Origin: Nocardioides plantarum
GTDB lineage: Bacteria > Actinomycetota > Actinomycetes > Propionibacteriales > Nocardioidaceae
DNA: 64,000 nt
Direction: 5' to 3'
NCBI RefSeq assembly: GCF_006346395.1
Contig: NZ_VDMS01000005.1
Span: 124,001-188,000 of the forward strand
Shown here: piece by piece, positions 52,752 to 61,618 of the stretch
Layout of the letters: each line of letters starts with the position of its first letter
Position numbering within the stretch: position 1 is the stretch's first letter
Notes under the pieces: generated by a model
What the model saw: the letters and a program-made list of their open reading frames with translations, nothing else
What the model was told of the DNA's origin: nothing
Databases searched by the model: none
Translations under genes and position numbers: made by a program

Positions 52752-53567
52752 ATGGCCGGCTCCGTCGTGGTGATGGGCGTCGTCAACGTCACGCCCGACT
52801 CGTTCTCCGACGGTGGGCGCTGGGCCGACACCAACGCCGCCGTGGCCCACGGCCGCCAGCTCCTGGCCGACGGGGCCGACCTCCTCGACGTGGGCGGCGA
52901 GTCGACCCGGCCGGGGGCCACCCGGCCGCTGGTCTCCGAGGAGCTCGACCGGGTGCTGCCCGTGATCGAGGCCCTGGTCGGCGAGGGGGCCCAGGTCTCC
53001 GTCGACACGATGCGGGCCGAGGTGGCCGCCGCGGCCGTCGCCGCCGGGGCGGGGTTCGTCAACGACGTGTCGGGCGGCCTGGCCGACCCGGACATGCTGC
53101 GCACCGTGGCCGCCACGCCGGCGTCGTACATCGCGATGCACTGGCGGGCACACAGTGACCGGATGCAGGACTTCACCGACTACCCGGGCGGGGTGGCCGA
53201 CGTGGTCGGCGAGCTCCGCGAGCGGGTCGCCGCGGCCCTGGCGGCCGGCATCACCGCCGACCGGCTGGTGGTGGACCCCGGCATCGGCTTCGCCAAGACC
53301 GGGGCGACCAACTGGGACCTGCTGCGCGGGCTCGACGAGGTCGCCTCCCTCGGGCACCGGGTGCTCGTCGGCGTCAGCCGCAAGTCGTTCCTCGGCGCGC
53401 TCCTCGCCGACGCCGACGGTACGCCGCGCCCGCCGCTCGGGCGCGACCTCGCGAGCCACGCGGTCACCCTGGCCCTGCTGGGCCGACCCGGGCTCTGGGG
53501 GGTCCGGGTGCACGACGTGCGCGGGACCCGTGATGTGCTGTCCGTGTGGCAACACATGCACGGGTGA
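52752..53567 (+). CDS. folP: dihydropteroate synthase
   Basis: This 271-residue TIM-barrel enzyme condenses p-aminobenzoate with hydroxymethyl-dihydropterin pyrophosphate; it is the sulfonamide target. Motifs are MGVVNVTPDSFSDGGRW, LDVGGESTRPGA, the Asp in VSVDTMRAEVA, FVNDVSGGLADP, VDPGIGFAKT and VGVSRKSFLG. All active-site positions look intact. ATG 52752 is preceded by TAGGTT. The next gene, folB, begins seven bases after its stop. Confidence 0.96.
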   Translation: MAGSVVVMGVVNVTPDSFSDGGRWADTNAAVAHGRQLLADGADLLDVGGESTRPGATRPLVSEELDRVLPVIEALVGEGAQVSVDTMRAEVAAAAVAAGAGFVNDVSGGLADPDMLRTVAATPASYIAMHWRAHSDRMQDFTDYPGGVADVVGELRERVAAALAAGITADRLVVDPGIGFAKTGATNWDLLRGLDEVASLGHRVLVGVSRKSFLGALLADADGTPRPPLGRDLASHAVTLALLGRPGLWGVRVHDVRGTRDVLSVWQHMHG

Positions 53568-53574
53568 CGACCCG

Positions 53575-53949
53575 GTGACCGACGAGCTCGCCGTCCTCGG
53601 CATCGAGTGCCGAGGTCATCACGGCGTCTTCGAGTTCGAGAGGCGGGAGGGGCAGACCTTCCTCGTCGACCTCGTGCTCGGACTCGACACCCGCCCCGCC
53701 GCCGCCACGGACGACTTGCACCACACCGTCGACTACGGGAGTCTCGTGGCCTCGGTGAAAGCCGCCGTGGAGAAAGACCCGGTCGACCTGATCGAGACCC
53801 TTGCCCAGCGGATCGCGGACGTCTGTCTCTTGGACGACCGGGTTGACTGGGCGCGGATCACGGTCCACAAACCCGAAGCCCCCATCGACGCGACGTTCGC
53901 GGACGTCGCGCTGACGATCACCCGAGAGCGTGAGGTCCCCCGTGACTGA
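53575..53949 (+). CDS. folB: dihydroneopterin aldolase
   Basis: This 124-residue small T-fold enzyme converts dihydroneopterin to hydroxymethyl-dihydropterin plus glycolaldehyde. The active site is ECRGHHGVFEFERREGQTF near the N-terminus; DYGSLVASVKAAVE and the conserved Glu/Leu in VDLIETLAQRIAD follow; Lys in ITVHKPEAPI is the catalytic lysine. GTG 53575 is the first start after folP and places the motifs at the normal distance. It overlaps the folK start by eight bases. Confidence 0.94.
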   Translation: MTDELAVLGIECRGHHGVFEFERREGQTFLVDLVLGLDTRPAAATDDLHHTVDYGSLVASVKAAVEKDPVDLIETLAQRIADVCLLDDRVDWARITVHKPEAPIDATFADVALTITREREVPRD

Positions 53950-54511
53950 GACCCCCAACCCCAACATCGTCGACGCCGACACCCTCACCGGTGAGATGCG
54001 CCCGATCCGACGGGTGGTCATCGCGCTCGGCTCCAACCTGGGCGACTCCCTCTCGAGCCTGCAGGGCGCCGTCGACGCGATCGCCGACACCCCGGACGTC
54101 TGGGTCACCGCCGTGTCGCCGGTCTACGAGACCGCGCCCGTCGACTGCCCGCCCGGCTCGCAGAACTTCCTCAACGCGATCCTGCTCGCCGACACCACGC
54201 TCGCGGCCAACCGGCTGCTCGAGCGGGCGCTGGCCGTCGAGGACGCCTACGACCGCGAGCGCAGCGACGTCGCCAACGCCCCGCGCACCCTCGACGTCGA
54301 CCTCATCGTCGTCGGTGACCGGCGCAGCGACACCGACACCCTCCAGCTGCCCCACCCGCGGGCGGCCGAGCGGCCCTTCGTGCTCAAGCCGTGGTTCGAC
54401 CTCGAGCCCGACGCCGAGCTGCCCGGCTTCGGCCCGATCAGCGAGCTGCTGGCCGCGACCGGCACCGACGGCCTCACCCTGCGCGAGGACCTCACCCTCG
54501 ACGTCGAGTGA
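53942..54511 (+). CDS. folK: 2-amino-4-hydroxy-6-hydroxymethyldihydropteridine pyrophosphokinase
   Basis: This 189-residue enzyme transfers pyrophosphate from ATP to hydroxymethyl-dihydropterin, making the FolP substrate. Motifs are VIALGSNLGDSLSSLQ, VSPVYETAPVDCPPGSQNFLNAI and PRTLDVDLIVVGD (the Mg-binding aspartates), then LPHPRAAERPFVLKPW. GTG 53942 is preferred because GTGAGG lies six bases upstream; GTG 53930 is an alternative. Its stop overlaps the DUF3180 start (GTGA). Confidence 0.95.
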   Translation: MTETPNPNIVDADTLTGEMRPIRRVVIALGSNLGDSLSSLQGAVDAIADTPDVWVTAVSPVYETAPVDCPPGSQNFLNAILLADTTLAANRLLERALAVEDAYDRERSDVANAPRTLDVDLIVVGDRRSDTDTLQLPHPRAAERPFVLKPWFDLEPDAELPGFGPISELLAATGTDGLTLREDLTLDVE

Positions 54512-54975
54512 CCACCGATCGGGGCAGCATCGAGCCCACCCGCCCGGTAGTCCTCCTCGGCTGGGCCGTTGCGGGGCTGGTGGTCGGGCTCCTGGTGCGC
54601 CCCGTCGCCGAGCGGATCGACGACACGGCGCCGCTGGTCACCTGGCCGCAGCCGCTGGGCCTGCTCCTGGTCGCCGCGATCGTCGGCGGCACCGCCTGGT
54701 CGACCTGGCGCACCGTCCAGGTCCGCCGCGAGCGGCTCGCCCCGCACCGCGCGGTCAACCGGCTGGTGCTGGCCCGGGCCTGCGCGATCGCGGGATCGGT
54801 CGTGGGCGGCGGCTACCTCGGGTACGCCGTGACGTGGCTCGGCGACGCCTCGCCCCTGGCCGACGAGCGAGTCGCCCGCTCCGGGCTCGCCGCACTGGGG
54901 GGATTGCTCACCGTCGTCGCATCGTTGCTGCTCGAGCGTGCGTGTCGCGTCCGATCGGACGACCGCGACAACTAG
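54508..54975 (+). CDS. DUF3180 membrane protein
   Basis: This 155-residue protein has four hydrophobic segments (about 15-33, 48-68, 90-110, 125-145). It shows the family pattern VLLGWAVAGLVVGLLVRP at the start and HRAVNRLVLARACAIAGSVVGGGY in the third helix region, the most conserved part. The family always sits next to folK in Actinobacteria and is of unknown function. GTG 54508 overlaps the folK stop. A promoter for the next gene lies over its own stop codon. Confidence 0.9.
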   Translation: MTTDRGSIEPTRPVVLLGWAVAGLVVGLLVRPVAERIDDTAPLVTWPQPLGLLLVAAIVGGTAWSTWRTVQVRRERLAPHRAVNRLVLARACAIAGSVVGGGYLGYAVTWLGDASPLADERVARSGLAALGGLLTVVASLLLERACRVRSDDRDN

Positions 54976-54985
54976 TTTTGCGGGC

Positions 54986-55603
54986 ATGACTTCCCCGTCA
55001 GCACGATCCGGCGCTGCTGCGCGCCGTCGGCAGCGCTCCACCCGTCTCGTCGTCGCCGGCGGTCTCCTCGCCCTGGCGGTCCTCGCGGTCGCCGCCGCCG
55101 TGCTCAGCGGCTCCTGGCTGGTCGCGACCCTCGCCGCCGTCGCCGCAGCCGCGCTCGGGATCGGTGCCACCCGGATCACCTACGCCGAGGTCGCCGACAC
55201 CCGTCGTCTGTGGGCGCGCGACCGGGCCGAGCAGGCCCAGGCCTACGCCGCCATCACCGAGACCCGCACCACCGAGCAGGCCCTCTACGTCGCCGACACC
55301 AGCGGTCGGCTGGCCCGCCACGAGGCCACCATCTCCCGGCTCGAGAGCCGCCTGGCCGACGCCGCGGCCGAGGTCGCGGCGACCCGCGAGGAGCTCGCGG
55401 TCGAGCAGGCCCGCGTGCTCGCGGTCCAGGAGGCCTCCGCCGACGAGCTGCGGCGGGTCGCCTCGCGCCTGGGCGACGCCGAGGAGCGGGCCGCGGTCGC
55501 CATCGTCCGGGTCGCCGAGCTCGAGCAGGAGCTCGACATCGTGCAGGGCGAGCTGGCCGCCTGGCAGTCCACCGGCGCCGCGCTGCGCCGCAAGCGCGCC
55601 TGA
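54986..55603 (+). CDS. membrane-anchored coiled-coil protein of unknown function
   Basis: The product has 205 residues. Two adjacent hydrophobic helices (about 20-60, RLVVAGGLLALAVLAVAAAV and SWLVATLAAVAAAALGIG) are followed by a long heptad-rich helix (about 75-195, e.g. ATISRLESRLADAAAEVAA). It is likely to be anchored with the coiled coil in the cytoplasm. TAGTTT (54973-54978) ends seven bases before ATG 54986, so it is probably leaderless and separately transcribed from the fol genes. No domain is recognised; similar proteins occur at this locus in relatives. Confidence 0.78.
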   Translation: MTSPSARSGAAARRRQRSTRLVVAGGLLALAVLAVAAAVLSGSWLVATLAAVAAAALGIGATRITYAEVADTRRLWARDRAEQAQAYAAITETRTTEQALYVADTSGRLARHEATISRLESRLADAAAEVAATREELAVEQARVLAVQEASADELRRVASRLGDAEERAAVAIVRVAELEQELDIVQGELAAWQSTGAALRRKRA

Positions 55604-55679
55604 CCCGCGCCGTACCCACCGGGCCCCACCGCGGCACCGCGTGGTCGGGACCCCGGGCCACCGGGCAGAATCAGTCGAC

Positions 55680-56768
55680 GTGATCCCCGACGAGAGCCGT
55701 TTCGAGCCCGACCCCGAGGAGATCGTCGGTGAGCCCCCGGCTGCGCTGCCTGACGGCTGGGTCGTCGACTCGCCCGACCCCGCCGACCGGGTCGACCTCG
55801 CCCGGCTGACCCAGCTGCTGCGCGACCACGAGCGACAGGGCCGCGGCTGGGCCGGCGCCGGCGTCGACGACGTGCTCGTCGAGGTGTCCGAGGCCGGACT
55901 GCGCACGCGCGAGAACGTCGTCGTGCGCGACGAGGCCCACCTGGCCCGGGCCTGGGGCAGCGTCCACGACCGAGCGGGCGGCCGGATGCTCTTCCTGCAC
56001 GTCGTCGAGCGCGGCCTGCCCGACCGGGTCGCCCGGGCCTGCTCCGACCTGCTCGTCGAGTGGGCCGTCGGCCAGGCGGTCGCCGTCGGGTCGGCCCGCG
56101 GCCTCGACGTGCAGCAGATCGACACCGGCGCCTACGCCGGCGACGAGCGGCAGGCCCGGTGGCTCACCGACGCGGGCTTCACCCGGGTCCGCACCTGGTG
56201 GCAGATGTCGCGCCCGGTCGTGGCCGACGAGGCCGACCTGGTGCCGTCGATCGACGAGTGGTCCGACCGCGGCGTCCGCTTCCGGCAGGTACGCCGGGCG
56301 GGCGACGGGCTCCCCGACGACAGCGACCTGCGCGCCGTCCACGACGTGCTCGAGGAGGCGTTCCGCGACCACTTCAACTCGTGGGAGGAGACCTTCGACG
56401 AGTTCCTGCACCGCCTGCGCGAGGACCCCGGACACCGGTGGGACCACTGGTGGCTCGCCGAGCTCGAGGACTCCGACGAGCCCGTCGGCGCGCTGGTCGG
56501 CACCGTCTCGGAGTCGGGCGCCGGGTCCTCGGCCCCCGACGGCTCCTACGTCTCCTACATCGGCGTCCGTGAGGCCGCCCGCGGCCGCGGGGTCGCCAAG
56601 GGCCTGCTGCGCACGATCATCGCCGACGCAGCCGGCCGAGGCCGCGACCGCGTCGGGCTCGAGGTCGACGCCGACTCCTCGACGGGCGCCGACGGGCTCT
56701 ACACGTCGATGGGCTGGGTGACGAAGTACGTCACCGAGAGCTGGCACCGCGACGTGCCGGTGGTCTGA
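55680..56768 (+). CDS. GNAT-family acetyltransferase with two GNAT-like domains
   Basis: The product has 362 residues. The C-terminal GNAT domain (about 195-362) has motif A SYIGVREAARGRGVAKGLLR and the end GADGLYTSMGWVTKYVTES, close to mycothiol synthase-like proteins. The N-terminal part (about 30-175) looks like a second, degenerate GNAT fold (LFLHVVERGLPDRVARACSD). It is similar in length to MshD but lacks enough matches to name it so. GTG 55680 is chosen; CAGAAT ends eight bases upstream. The acceptor is unknown. Confidence 0.8.
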   Translation: MIPDESRFEPDPEEIVGEPPAALPDGWVVDSPDPADRVDLARLTQLLRDHERQGRGWAGAGVDDVLVEVSEAGLRTRENVVVRDEAHLARAWGSVHDRAGGRMLFLHVVERGLPDRVARACSDLLVEWAVGQAVAVGSARGLDVQQIDTGAYAGDERQARWLTDAGFTRVRTWWQMSRPVVADEADLVPSIDEWSDRGVRFRQVRRAGDGLPDDSDLRAVHDVLEEAFRDHFNSWEETFDEFLHRLREDPGHRWDHWWLAELEDSDEPVGALVGTVSESGAGSSAPDGSYVSYIGVREAARGRGVAKGLLRTIIADAAGRGRDRVGLEVDADSSTGADGLYTSMGWVTKYVTESWHRDVPVV

Positions 56769-56783
56769 GGGGGCCCATGCGTC

Positions 56784-56925
56784 AACTCGTTCGATCGAAC
56801 GAGTTGGTCGGAGACGGCGACCGGATCCGCCCGCCGACCCGTTCGATCGAACGAGTCGGGTGGTCCCGGCGCCCGGATCCGCCCGCCGACCCGTTCGATC
56901 GAACGAGTCGGATGGTCCCGGCGCC
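56784..56925. repeat. three-copy 52-bp tandem array with CGTTCGATCGAACG palindromes
   Basis: The 14-bp palindrome CGTTCGATCGAACG occurs at 56788-56801, 56840-56853 and 56892-56905, exactly 52 bp apart. In copy 1 the palindrome extends to a perfect 22 bp (56784-56805). Copies 2 and 3 are nearly identical over the whole unit (GGATCCGCCCGCCGACC before the palindrome, TGGTCCCGGCGCC after). It lies between convergent genes. Confidence 0.9.
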
Positions 56926-56944
56926 CGATCCGCCCGGAGGACGA

Positions 56945-56986
56945 CGACGGGGTCGCGACCGGCTGCTGCCGGCCACGACCCCGTCG
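56945..56986. terminator. long bidirectional terminator hairpin
   Basis: An outer 11-bp perfect stem, CGACGGGGTCG (56945-56955) and CGACCCCGTCG (56976-56986), encloses an inner CCGGC/GCCGG stem with a TGCT loop. It sits between the convergent GNAT and OpuC-type genes. Confidence 0.8.
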
Positions 56987-57028
56987 CGATCTCGCTCACC
57001 CCGCGACGTACGCCGCGGGGCGGTGCGG

Positions 57029-57970
57029 TCAGATCAGGCCCTTCTCCTTCAGCCAGTCGGTCGCCGCGTCGGCGGCCGAGGCCTTCTCGTCACCCTCGAC
57101 CCGGTCGCGCAGGGCGATCAGGTCGTCGGTGGTGAGCGCGGCCGAGATGCCGTTGAGGACCTCGGCGAGCTCGTCGGAGTACGCCGCGTCGGAGACGAGC
57201 GGGACGACGTTCTGCGACGAGATGAGGTTCTCGGGGTCCTCGAGGACCACGAGGTCGTCGGTCTTGATCGCCGGCGACGTGGTGTAGATGTCGGCCACCT
57301 GCACGGAGTCGTCGACCAGGGCCTTGACGGTGTCGGGGCCGCCGAAGTCCTCGATCGGGACGAACTCGGCGCCGTCGACCTTGTAGACGCTCTTGAGCCC
57401 GGGGATGCCGTAGCCCAGCTCGCCGAACTGCGGGTTGGCCCCGAGCTTGAAGTCGCCGAGCTTGGACAGGTCGCCGATGGCGGTCAGGCCCTCGGCGTCG
57501 GCGGTCTTCTTGGTGACGACGTAGGCGTCCTTGTCCTCAGCCTCGGCCGAGTCGAGCACCCGCAGCTTGTCCTTCTTGACCGCGTCGCCCAGGGCGCCGT
57601 CGACCTCCTCGGTGGTCCGCTCGGTGTAGTCGGGGTTGTAGTAGGCCAGCAGGTTGCCGTTGTACTCGGGGATCAGGTTGATCGAGCCGTCCTGCAGCGC
57701 GGGGATCGTCTGCTGGCGCGGGCCGATGTTGAACTTCGTGTCGACGTCGAAGTCCTTGGCCTCGAGGGCCTGGGCGTAGATCTCGCCCAGGATCTCGCTC
57801 TCGGGGAAGGCGAAGGAGCCGACGACGATCTTCTCGCCGCTGGCCACCTGGGGGTCGGCGTCCTTGTCGCTCGTCGACGTCGGGTCGTCGGAGCCGCAGG
57901 CGGCCATGGCGGTCGCGAGGCCGAGTGCGACCACGGTCATGCCGAAGCGGCGTCGTAGCAGGTGGGTCAT
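57029..57970 (-). CDS. opuCC: glycine betaine/choline-type ABC transporter substrate-binding lipoprotein
   Basis: This 313-residue lipoprotein has the lipobox LATAMAACGSDD (Cys about 25). The OpuAC/ProX-like fold shows KIVVGSFAFPESEILGEIYAQALEA, LIPEYNGNLLAYY, ADIYTTSPAIKTDDLVVLEDP and VVPLVSDAAYSDEL. These match the QAT-family OpuCC/OsmF group. ATG 57970 has GAAGGGA upstream. It is the last gene of a four-gene unit and binds a compatible solute outside the membrane. The exact ligand (glycine betaine, choline, carnitine) cannot be told from sequence. Confidence 0.9.
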   Translation of the reverse strand: MTHLLRRRFGMTVVALGLATAMAACGSDDPTSTSDKDADPQVASGEKIVVGSFAFPESEILGEIYAQALEAKDFDVDTKFNIGPRQQTIPALQDGSINLIPEYNGNLLAYYNPDYTERTTEEVDGALGDAVKKDKLRVLDSAEAEDKDAYVVTKKTADAEGLTAIGDLSKLGDFKLGANPQFGELGYGIPGLKSVYKVDGAEFVPIEDFGGPDTVKALVDDSVQVADIYTTSPAIKTDDLVVLEDPENLISSQNVVPLVSDAAYSDELAEVLNGISAALTTDDLIALRDRVEGDEKASAADAATDWLKEKGLI

Positions 57971-57988
57971 GGTGGTTGTTCCCTTCGT

Positions 57989-58750
57989 TCACGCGCCCTC
58001 GGGCGCGCGCGGCCGTGGTGACCGACTGTGGGTGCGGCGACGTGCCGCAGGGTGGGTGTCGGAGAGTCCGGGGGTGGCGGTCAGGCGCTGGGCGAGGGCG
58101 AAGAGCCCGTCGACCACGAGCGCCAGGACGGTGACGAGCAGGGCGCCTCCGAGGATGCGGTCGTAGTCGTAGAGCCCGATGCCGCTGGTGATGATGCGGC
58201 CCAGGCCGCCGAGCCCGGCGTACGACGCGATCGTGACGGTCGCGATCACCTGCAGGGTCGCGGCTCGCAGACCGCCCACGATCAGGGGGAGGCCCAGCGG
58301 GATCTCGACCTTGGTCAGGATCTGCCACTCGGTCATGCCGTTGGCCCGGGCGGCGTCGACGGTCTGTCGGTCGACGGACTCGAGTCCGGCGTAGGCGCCG
58401 GCGAGCATCGACGGGATCGCCAGCACGACGAAGGCGATCGTCGAGCCGACGATCGGCGCGGTGTCGAAGGAGAGCCAGTAGCCGAACACCATCAGCAGGA
58501 AGTAGAGGAGCCCGAGCGTCGGGAGGGCGCGCATCGCCCCGGTGAACGAGATGACGAACTGGCGCGCGCGGCCGGTGTGGCCGATGTAGAACCCCAGGGG
58601 CAGGGCGATGGCCGCCGCGATCACGATCGAGGTCGCGGTGTAGCGCAGGTGCTCGAGCAGTCGGTCCTGGATGGGCAACGGGCTGATCGTGCCGGACTGC
58701 CAGTTGGTCCCGTCGAAGATCCAGCGCACGGCGCTGAGGAAGAGCTCCAT
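57989..58750 (-). CDS. opuCD: osmoprotectant ABC transporter permease 2
   Basis: This 253-residue BPD_transp_1 permease has about five to six membrane segments. MRALPTLGLLYFLLMVFGY and AGAYAGLESVDRQTVDAARA with the EAA-type loop ANGMTEWQILTKVEIPLGLP are visible, then VTIASYAGLGGLGRIITSGI. ATG 58750 shares one base with the preceding gene's stop (TGA 58752-58750). The C-terminal tail is basic and cytoplasmic. It forms the channel with permease 1. Confidence 0.88.
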   Translation of the reverse strand: MELFLSAVRWIFDGTNWQSGTISPLPIQDRLLEHLRYTATSIVIAAAIALPLGFYIGHTGRARQFVISFTGAMRALPTLGLLYFLLMVFGYWLSFDTAPIVGSTIAFVVLAIPSMLAGAYAGLESVDRQTVDAARANGMTEWQILTKVEIPLGLPLIVGGLRAATLQVIATVTIASYAGLGGLGRIITSGIGLYDYDRILGGALLVTVLALVVDGLFALAQRLTATPGLSDTHPAARRRTHSRSPRPRAPEGA

Positions 58751-59508
58751 CAGCGTGCCTGCCCGTCGGCGCCGCCCGCGCCGCGCACCGCGCCCTGCAG
58801 CGTCACCCGCTCGACGGGGTCGACCGGGTCGGCGGGGTCGACCGGACCGACGGGCCGCCGGCGGGTCCTCGCGCGGTCGGGCCGGTTCCACGGCATCAAC
58901 AGCCGCCCGATCATCACGATGACCAGGTCGAAGACCAGCGCCAGCAGGAGGCTGACCAGGATCCCGACCACGACCTCCTCGAGGATGCCGCGCTGCTTGC
59001 CGTTCTGGAACAGGTAGCCGAGGTTCTGCGAGCCGATGATGACCCCGACGGAGACCAGGGCGATCGTGCTGACCGAGACCACGCGGATGCCGGCCAGCAG
59101 CACCGGACCGGCGAGGGGCAGCTCGACCCGGACGAACCGCGCCGTGGGGGAGTAGCCGACGGCGGTGGAGGCGTCGATCGTAGTGCGGTCGACCGACGCC
59201 AGGGCGTCTGCGGCCGAGCGGGCCATGATCGCGACGCCGTAGATCGTGAGCGCCACGACCAGGTTGGTGTCGTCGAGCACCCGGGTGCCGATGATCGACG
59301 GGAGGATCACGAACAGCGGCAGGGACGGAATGGTGAACAGCAGGCTGCCGGTGGTCACCACGATGGCGCGCGACACGCGGTTGCGGTTGGCCAGCCAGCC
59401 CAGCGGGATCGCGAGCACGAAGCTCAGCACGATCGGGATGATGGCGAGCTTGACGTGGTTGATCGTCAGCCGCTGGATGAGGTCGAGGTTGTCGAAGGTC
59501 CAGGTCAC
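58750..59508 (-). CDS. opuCB: osmoprotectant ABC transporter permease 1
   Basis: This 252-residue permease of the same family has HVKLAIIPIVLSFVLAIPLGW at the N-terminus, IPSLPLFVILPSIIGTRVL, and an EAA-like loop TAVGYSPTARFVRVELPLAG followed by STIALVSVGVIIGSQNLGY. Its C-terminus has a curious Pro/Val/Asp run (GPVDPADPVDPVERV), encoded by short GTCGACCCC-type repeats. GTG 59508 overlaps the stop of the ATPase gene. Confidence 0.88.
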   Translation of the reverse strand: MTWTFDNLDLIQRLTINHVKLAIIPIVLSFVLAIPLGWLANRNRVSRAIVVTTGSLLFTIPSLPLFVILPSIIGTRVLDDTNLVVALTIYGVAIMARSAADALASVDRTTIDASTAVGYSPTARFVRVELPLAGPVLLAGIRVVSVSTIALVSVGVIIGSQNLGYLFQNGKQRGILEEVVVGILVSLLLALVFDLVIVMIGRLLMPWNRPDRARTRRRPVGPVDPADPVDPVERVTLQGAVRGAGGADGQAR

Positions 59509-60395
59509 GGGTCGGCCCTGTCGCCCGACGTGGCCAGCGGGTCGGCGGAGGGCTCGGCGCCGGGCTCGACCCCACCCTCGCGCAGCACGCCGATCGGCCT
59601 GCCGTCGCCGTCGACGACGAGGGTGAGCCCGTCGTCGCCCTCGCGCTGCTGGAGGTGGAGGGTGCGCTTGCCCTTGTCGGCGCCGATGAAGCTGGCCACG
59701 AAGTCGTCGGCCGGCTCGGCGAGGATCTGGGCCGGGGTGCCGGCCTGGGCGATGATGCCGCCCTTGCGGAAGATGACGACCTGGTCGGCGAGCAGGAACG
59801 CCTCGTCGATGTCGTGGGTGACGAACACGATGGTCTTGCCGAGCTCGCGCTGCAGGCGGTTGAGCTCGGCCTGGAGGTCGGCGCGCACGATCGGGTCCAC
59901 CGCGCCGAACGGCTCGTCCATCAGCAGGACGTTGGGATCGCTGGCCAGGGCCCGGGCCACGCCGACGCGCTGCTGCTGGCCGCCGGAGAGCTGGCGCGGG
60001 TAGCGCTTGGCCAGCGAGCGGTCGAGGCCGACGGTGTCGAGCAGGTCGAGCGCGCGGCTGCGCGCCTCGGACTTGTTGACGCCCTGGAGGATCGGCACGG
60101 TCGCCACGTTGTCGACGACCTTGCGGTGCGGCAGCAGACCGGCGGCCTGCAGCACGTAGCCGATGCTGCGCCGCAGCTCGACCTTGTTGCGGCCGGCGAT
60201 GTCGACGCCGTCGATGGTGATGCGGCCCGAGGTCGGCTCGATCATCCGGTTGATCATCCGTAGCAGCGTGGTCTTGCCGCAGCCGGAGGACCCGACGAAG
60301 ACCGTCGTCTGGCGCGAGGGGAGCACGAAGCTGAAGTCCTCGACCGCGACGGTGCCGTCGTCGAAGCGCTTGGACACCGACTCGAACTCGATCAT
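59505..60395 (-). CDS. opuCA: osmoprotectant ABC transporter ATP-binding protein
   Basis: This 296-residue ATPase of the OpuCA/ProV type has Walker A GSSGCGKTT, Q-loop VLQAAGLLPH, signature LSGGQQQRVGVARALA, Walker B VLLMDEPFGAVDP and H-loop VTHDIDEA. A short C-terminal region (about 235-296) is probably a reduced CBS-like regulatory part (LVVDGDGRPIGVLREGG). ATG 60395 is preferred to ATG 60410, five codons upstream. It heads the operon for osmoprotectant import. Confidence 0.9.
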   Translation of the reverse strand: MIEFESVSKRFDDGTVAVEDFSFVLPSRQTTVFVGSSGCGKTTLLRMINRMIEPTSGRITIDGVDIAGRNKVELRRSIGYVLQAAGLLPHRKVVDNVATVPILQGVNKSEARSRALDLLDTVGLDRSLAKRYPRQLSGGQQQRVGVARALASDPNVLLMDEPFGAVDPIVRADLQAELNRLQRELGKTIVFVTHDIDEAFLLADQVVIFRKGGIIAQAGTPAQILAEPADDFVASFIGADKGKRTLHLQQREGDDGLTLVVDGDGRPIGVLREGGVEPGAEPSADPLATSGDRADP

Positions 60396-60583
60396 GGAAA
60401 AGGGCCCCATCAGTCGGAGGAGAGTGCCGAAAGCGATTCAGAGTAACCGCATGGACATACCGCGCACCGGATTGAACCAACATCGAGGTGCGCTCCGCTC
60501 CACCCCGGGGGACCCTCCAGGTACCCGATGGCAGGCTCCGTCCCGTGATCCCGACCACCGTTCCCAGCCCCCTGCCCAGCACG

Positions 60584-61618
60584 ATGCGGGCCCAGCGGCT
60601 CGACACCCGCACCCTCACCTTCGAGGTGACCGACGTCCCCGTGCCGCAGCCCGGGCCCGGCGACGTGCTCGTCGAGGTGGCCTTCTGCGGCATCTGCCAC
60701 TCCGACCTGAGCCTGCTCGACGGCACCTTCCCCGCGATGGGGCCGCCGGTGATCACCCAGGGCCACGAGGCCTCCGGCACGATCGCCGCGATCGGGCCCG
60801 ACGTCGTCGGGTGGGCGGTCGGCGACCGGGTCGTGCCGGCGGCGGGTCGGCCGTGCGGCGTGTGCCGGTCCTGCCTGCGCGGCGACTACGGCTCGTGCAC
60901 GGCCCTGGCCCTGATGGCCTTCGCGTACGACGGAGCGTGGGCGGAGTACACGCTCGCCCAGGCCGGTGGGCTGACCCGGGTCCCCGACAACGTCTCGCTG
61001 GAGCAGGCCGCGATCCTGGCCGACGCGGTGTCCACGCCGTACGGCGCCGTCGTGCACACCGCCGACCTGCGGGTCGGTGAGTCCGTGGGCGTGTGGGGTG
61101 CCGGCGGGGTCGGCACCCACGTCGTCCAGCTGGCGCGGCTGGTGGGCGCGACGCCGATCGTGGCCGTCGACCTCGACCCCGTGGTCCGGGCCCGTGCGCT
61201 CGAGCTCGGCGCCGACCTCGCCCTCGACTCGCGCGACCCCGACCTGCCGGCCCGGATCGCCGAGCTCACCGACGGGGCGATGCTCGACGTCGCCTTCGAC
61301 GCCGTCGGGCTCACGGTCACCTTCGAGCAGGCGCTGGCCATGCTCGGCACCCGCGGCCGCCTCGTCGGCGTCGGGATGAGCCTCGAGGAGGTCTCGCTGG
61401 GCTCGACCCTCGGGTTCGGGCTGAGCCGCAAGCAGGTCCGCGGGCACCTCGGGTACGACGTCGCCGACGTCGGTGTGCTGGCACGGCTCGTCTCCACCGG
61501 CCGCCTCGACCTGTCGCGCTCGATCAGCGGCATCGTGTCGCTCGAGGACGTGGGCGAGGGGATCCGCCGGCTGCAGGAGCGCGACGGCAGCCCGGTGCGG
61601 ATCCTGGTCCAGCCGTAG
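60584..61618 (+). CDS. zinc-dependent alcohol dehydrogenase (MDR family)
   Basis: This 344-residue medium-chain dehydrogenase has the catalytic zinc site FCGICHSDLSLLDG, GHEASGTIAAIG, and the structural-zinc cysteines in GRPCGVCRSCLRGDYGSC. The NAD(P) motif is VGVWGAGGVGTHVVQLARL. All zinc ligands are present. ATG 60584 gives a normal MDR N-terminus (MRAQRLDTRTLTFEV). GTG 60545, 13 codons upstream and seven bases after CAGGCT, is an alternative. The substrate is unknown. Confidence 0.88.
   Translation: MRAQRLDTRTLTFEVTDVPVPQPGPGDVLVEVAFCGICHSDLSLLDGTFPAMGPPVITQGHEASGTIAAIGPDVVGWAVGDRVVPAAGRPCGVCRSCLRGDYGSCTALALMAFAYDGAWAEYTLAQAGGLTRVPDNVSLEQAAILADAVSTPYGAVVHTADLRVGESVGVWGAGGVGTHVVQLARLVGATPIVAVDLDPVVRARALELGADLALDSRDPDLPARIAELTDGAMLDVAFDAVGLTVTFEQALAMLGTRGRLVGVGMSLEEVSLGSTLGFGLSRKQVRGHLGYDVADVGVLARLVSTGRLDLSRSISGIVSLEDVGEGIRRLQERDGSPVRILVQP

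Noticed and set aside
56784..56925. Possible CRISPR array
   Set aside because: Only three units are present, repeats are internally palindromic, spacers between units 2 and 3 are the same sequence, and no cas genes are nearby.
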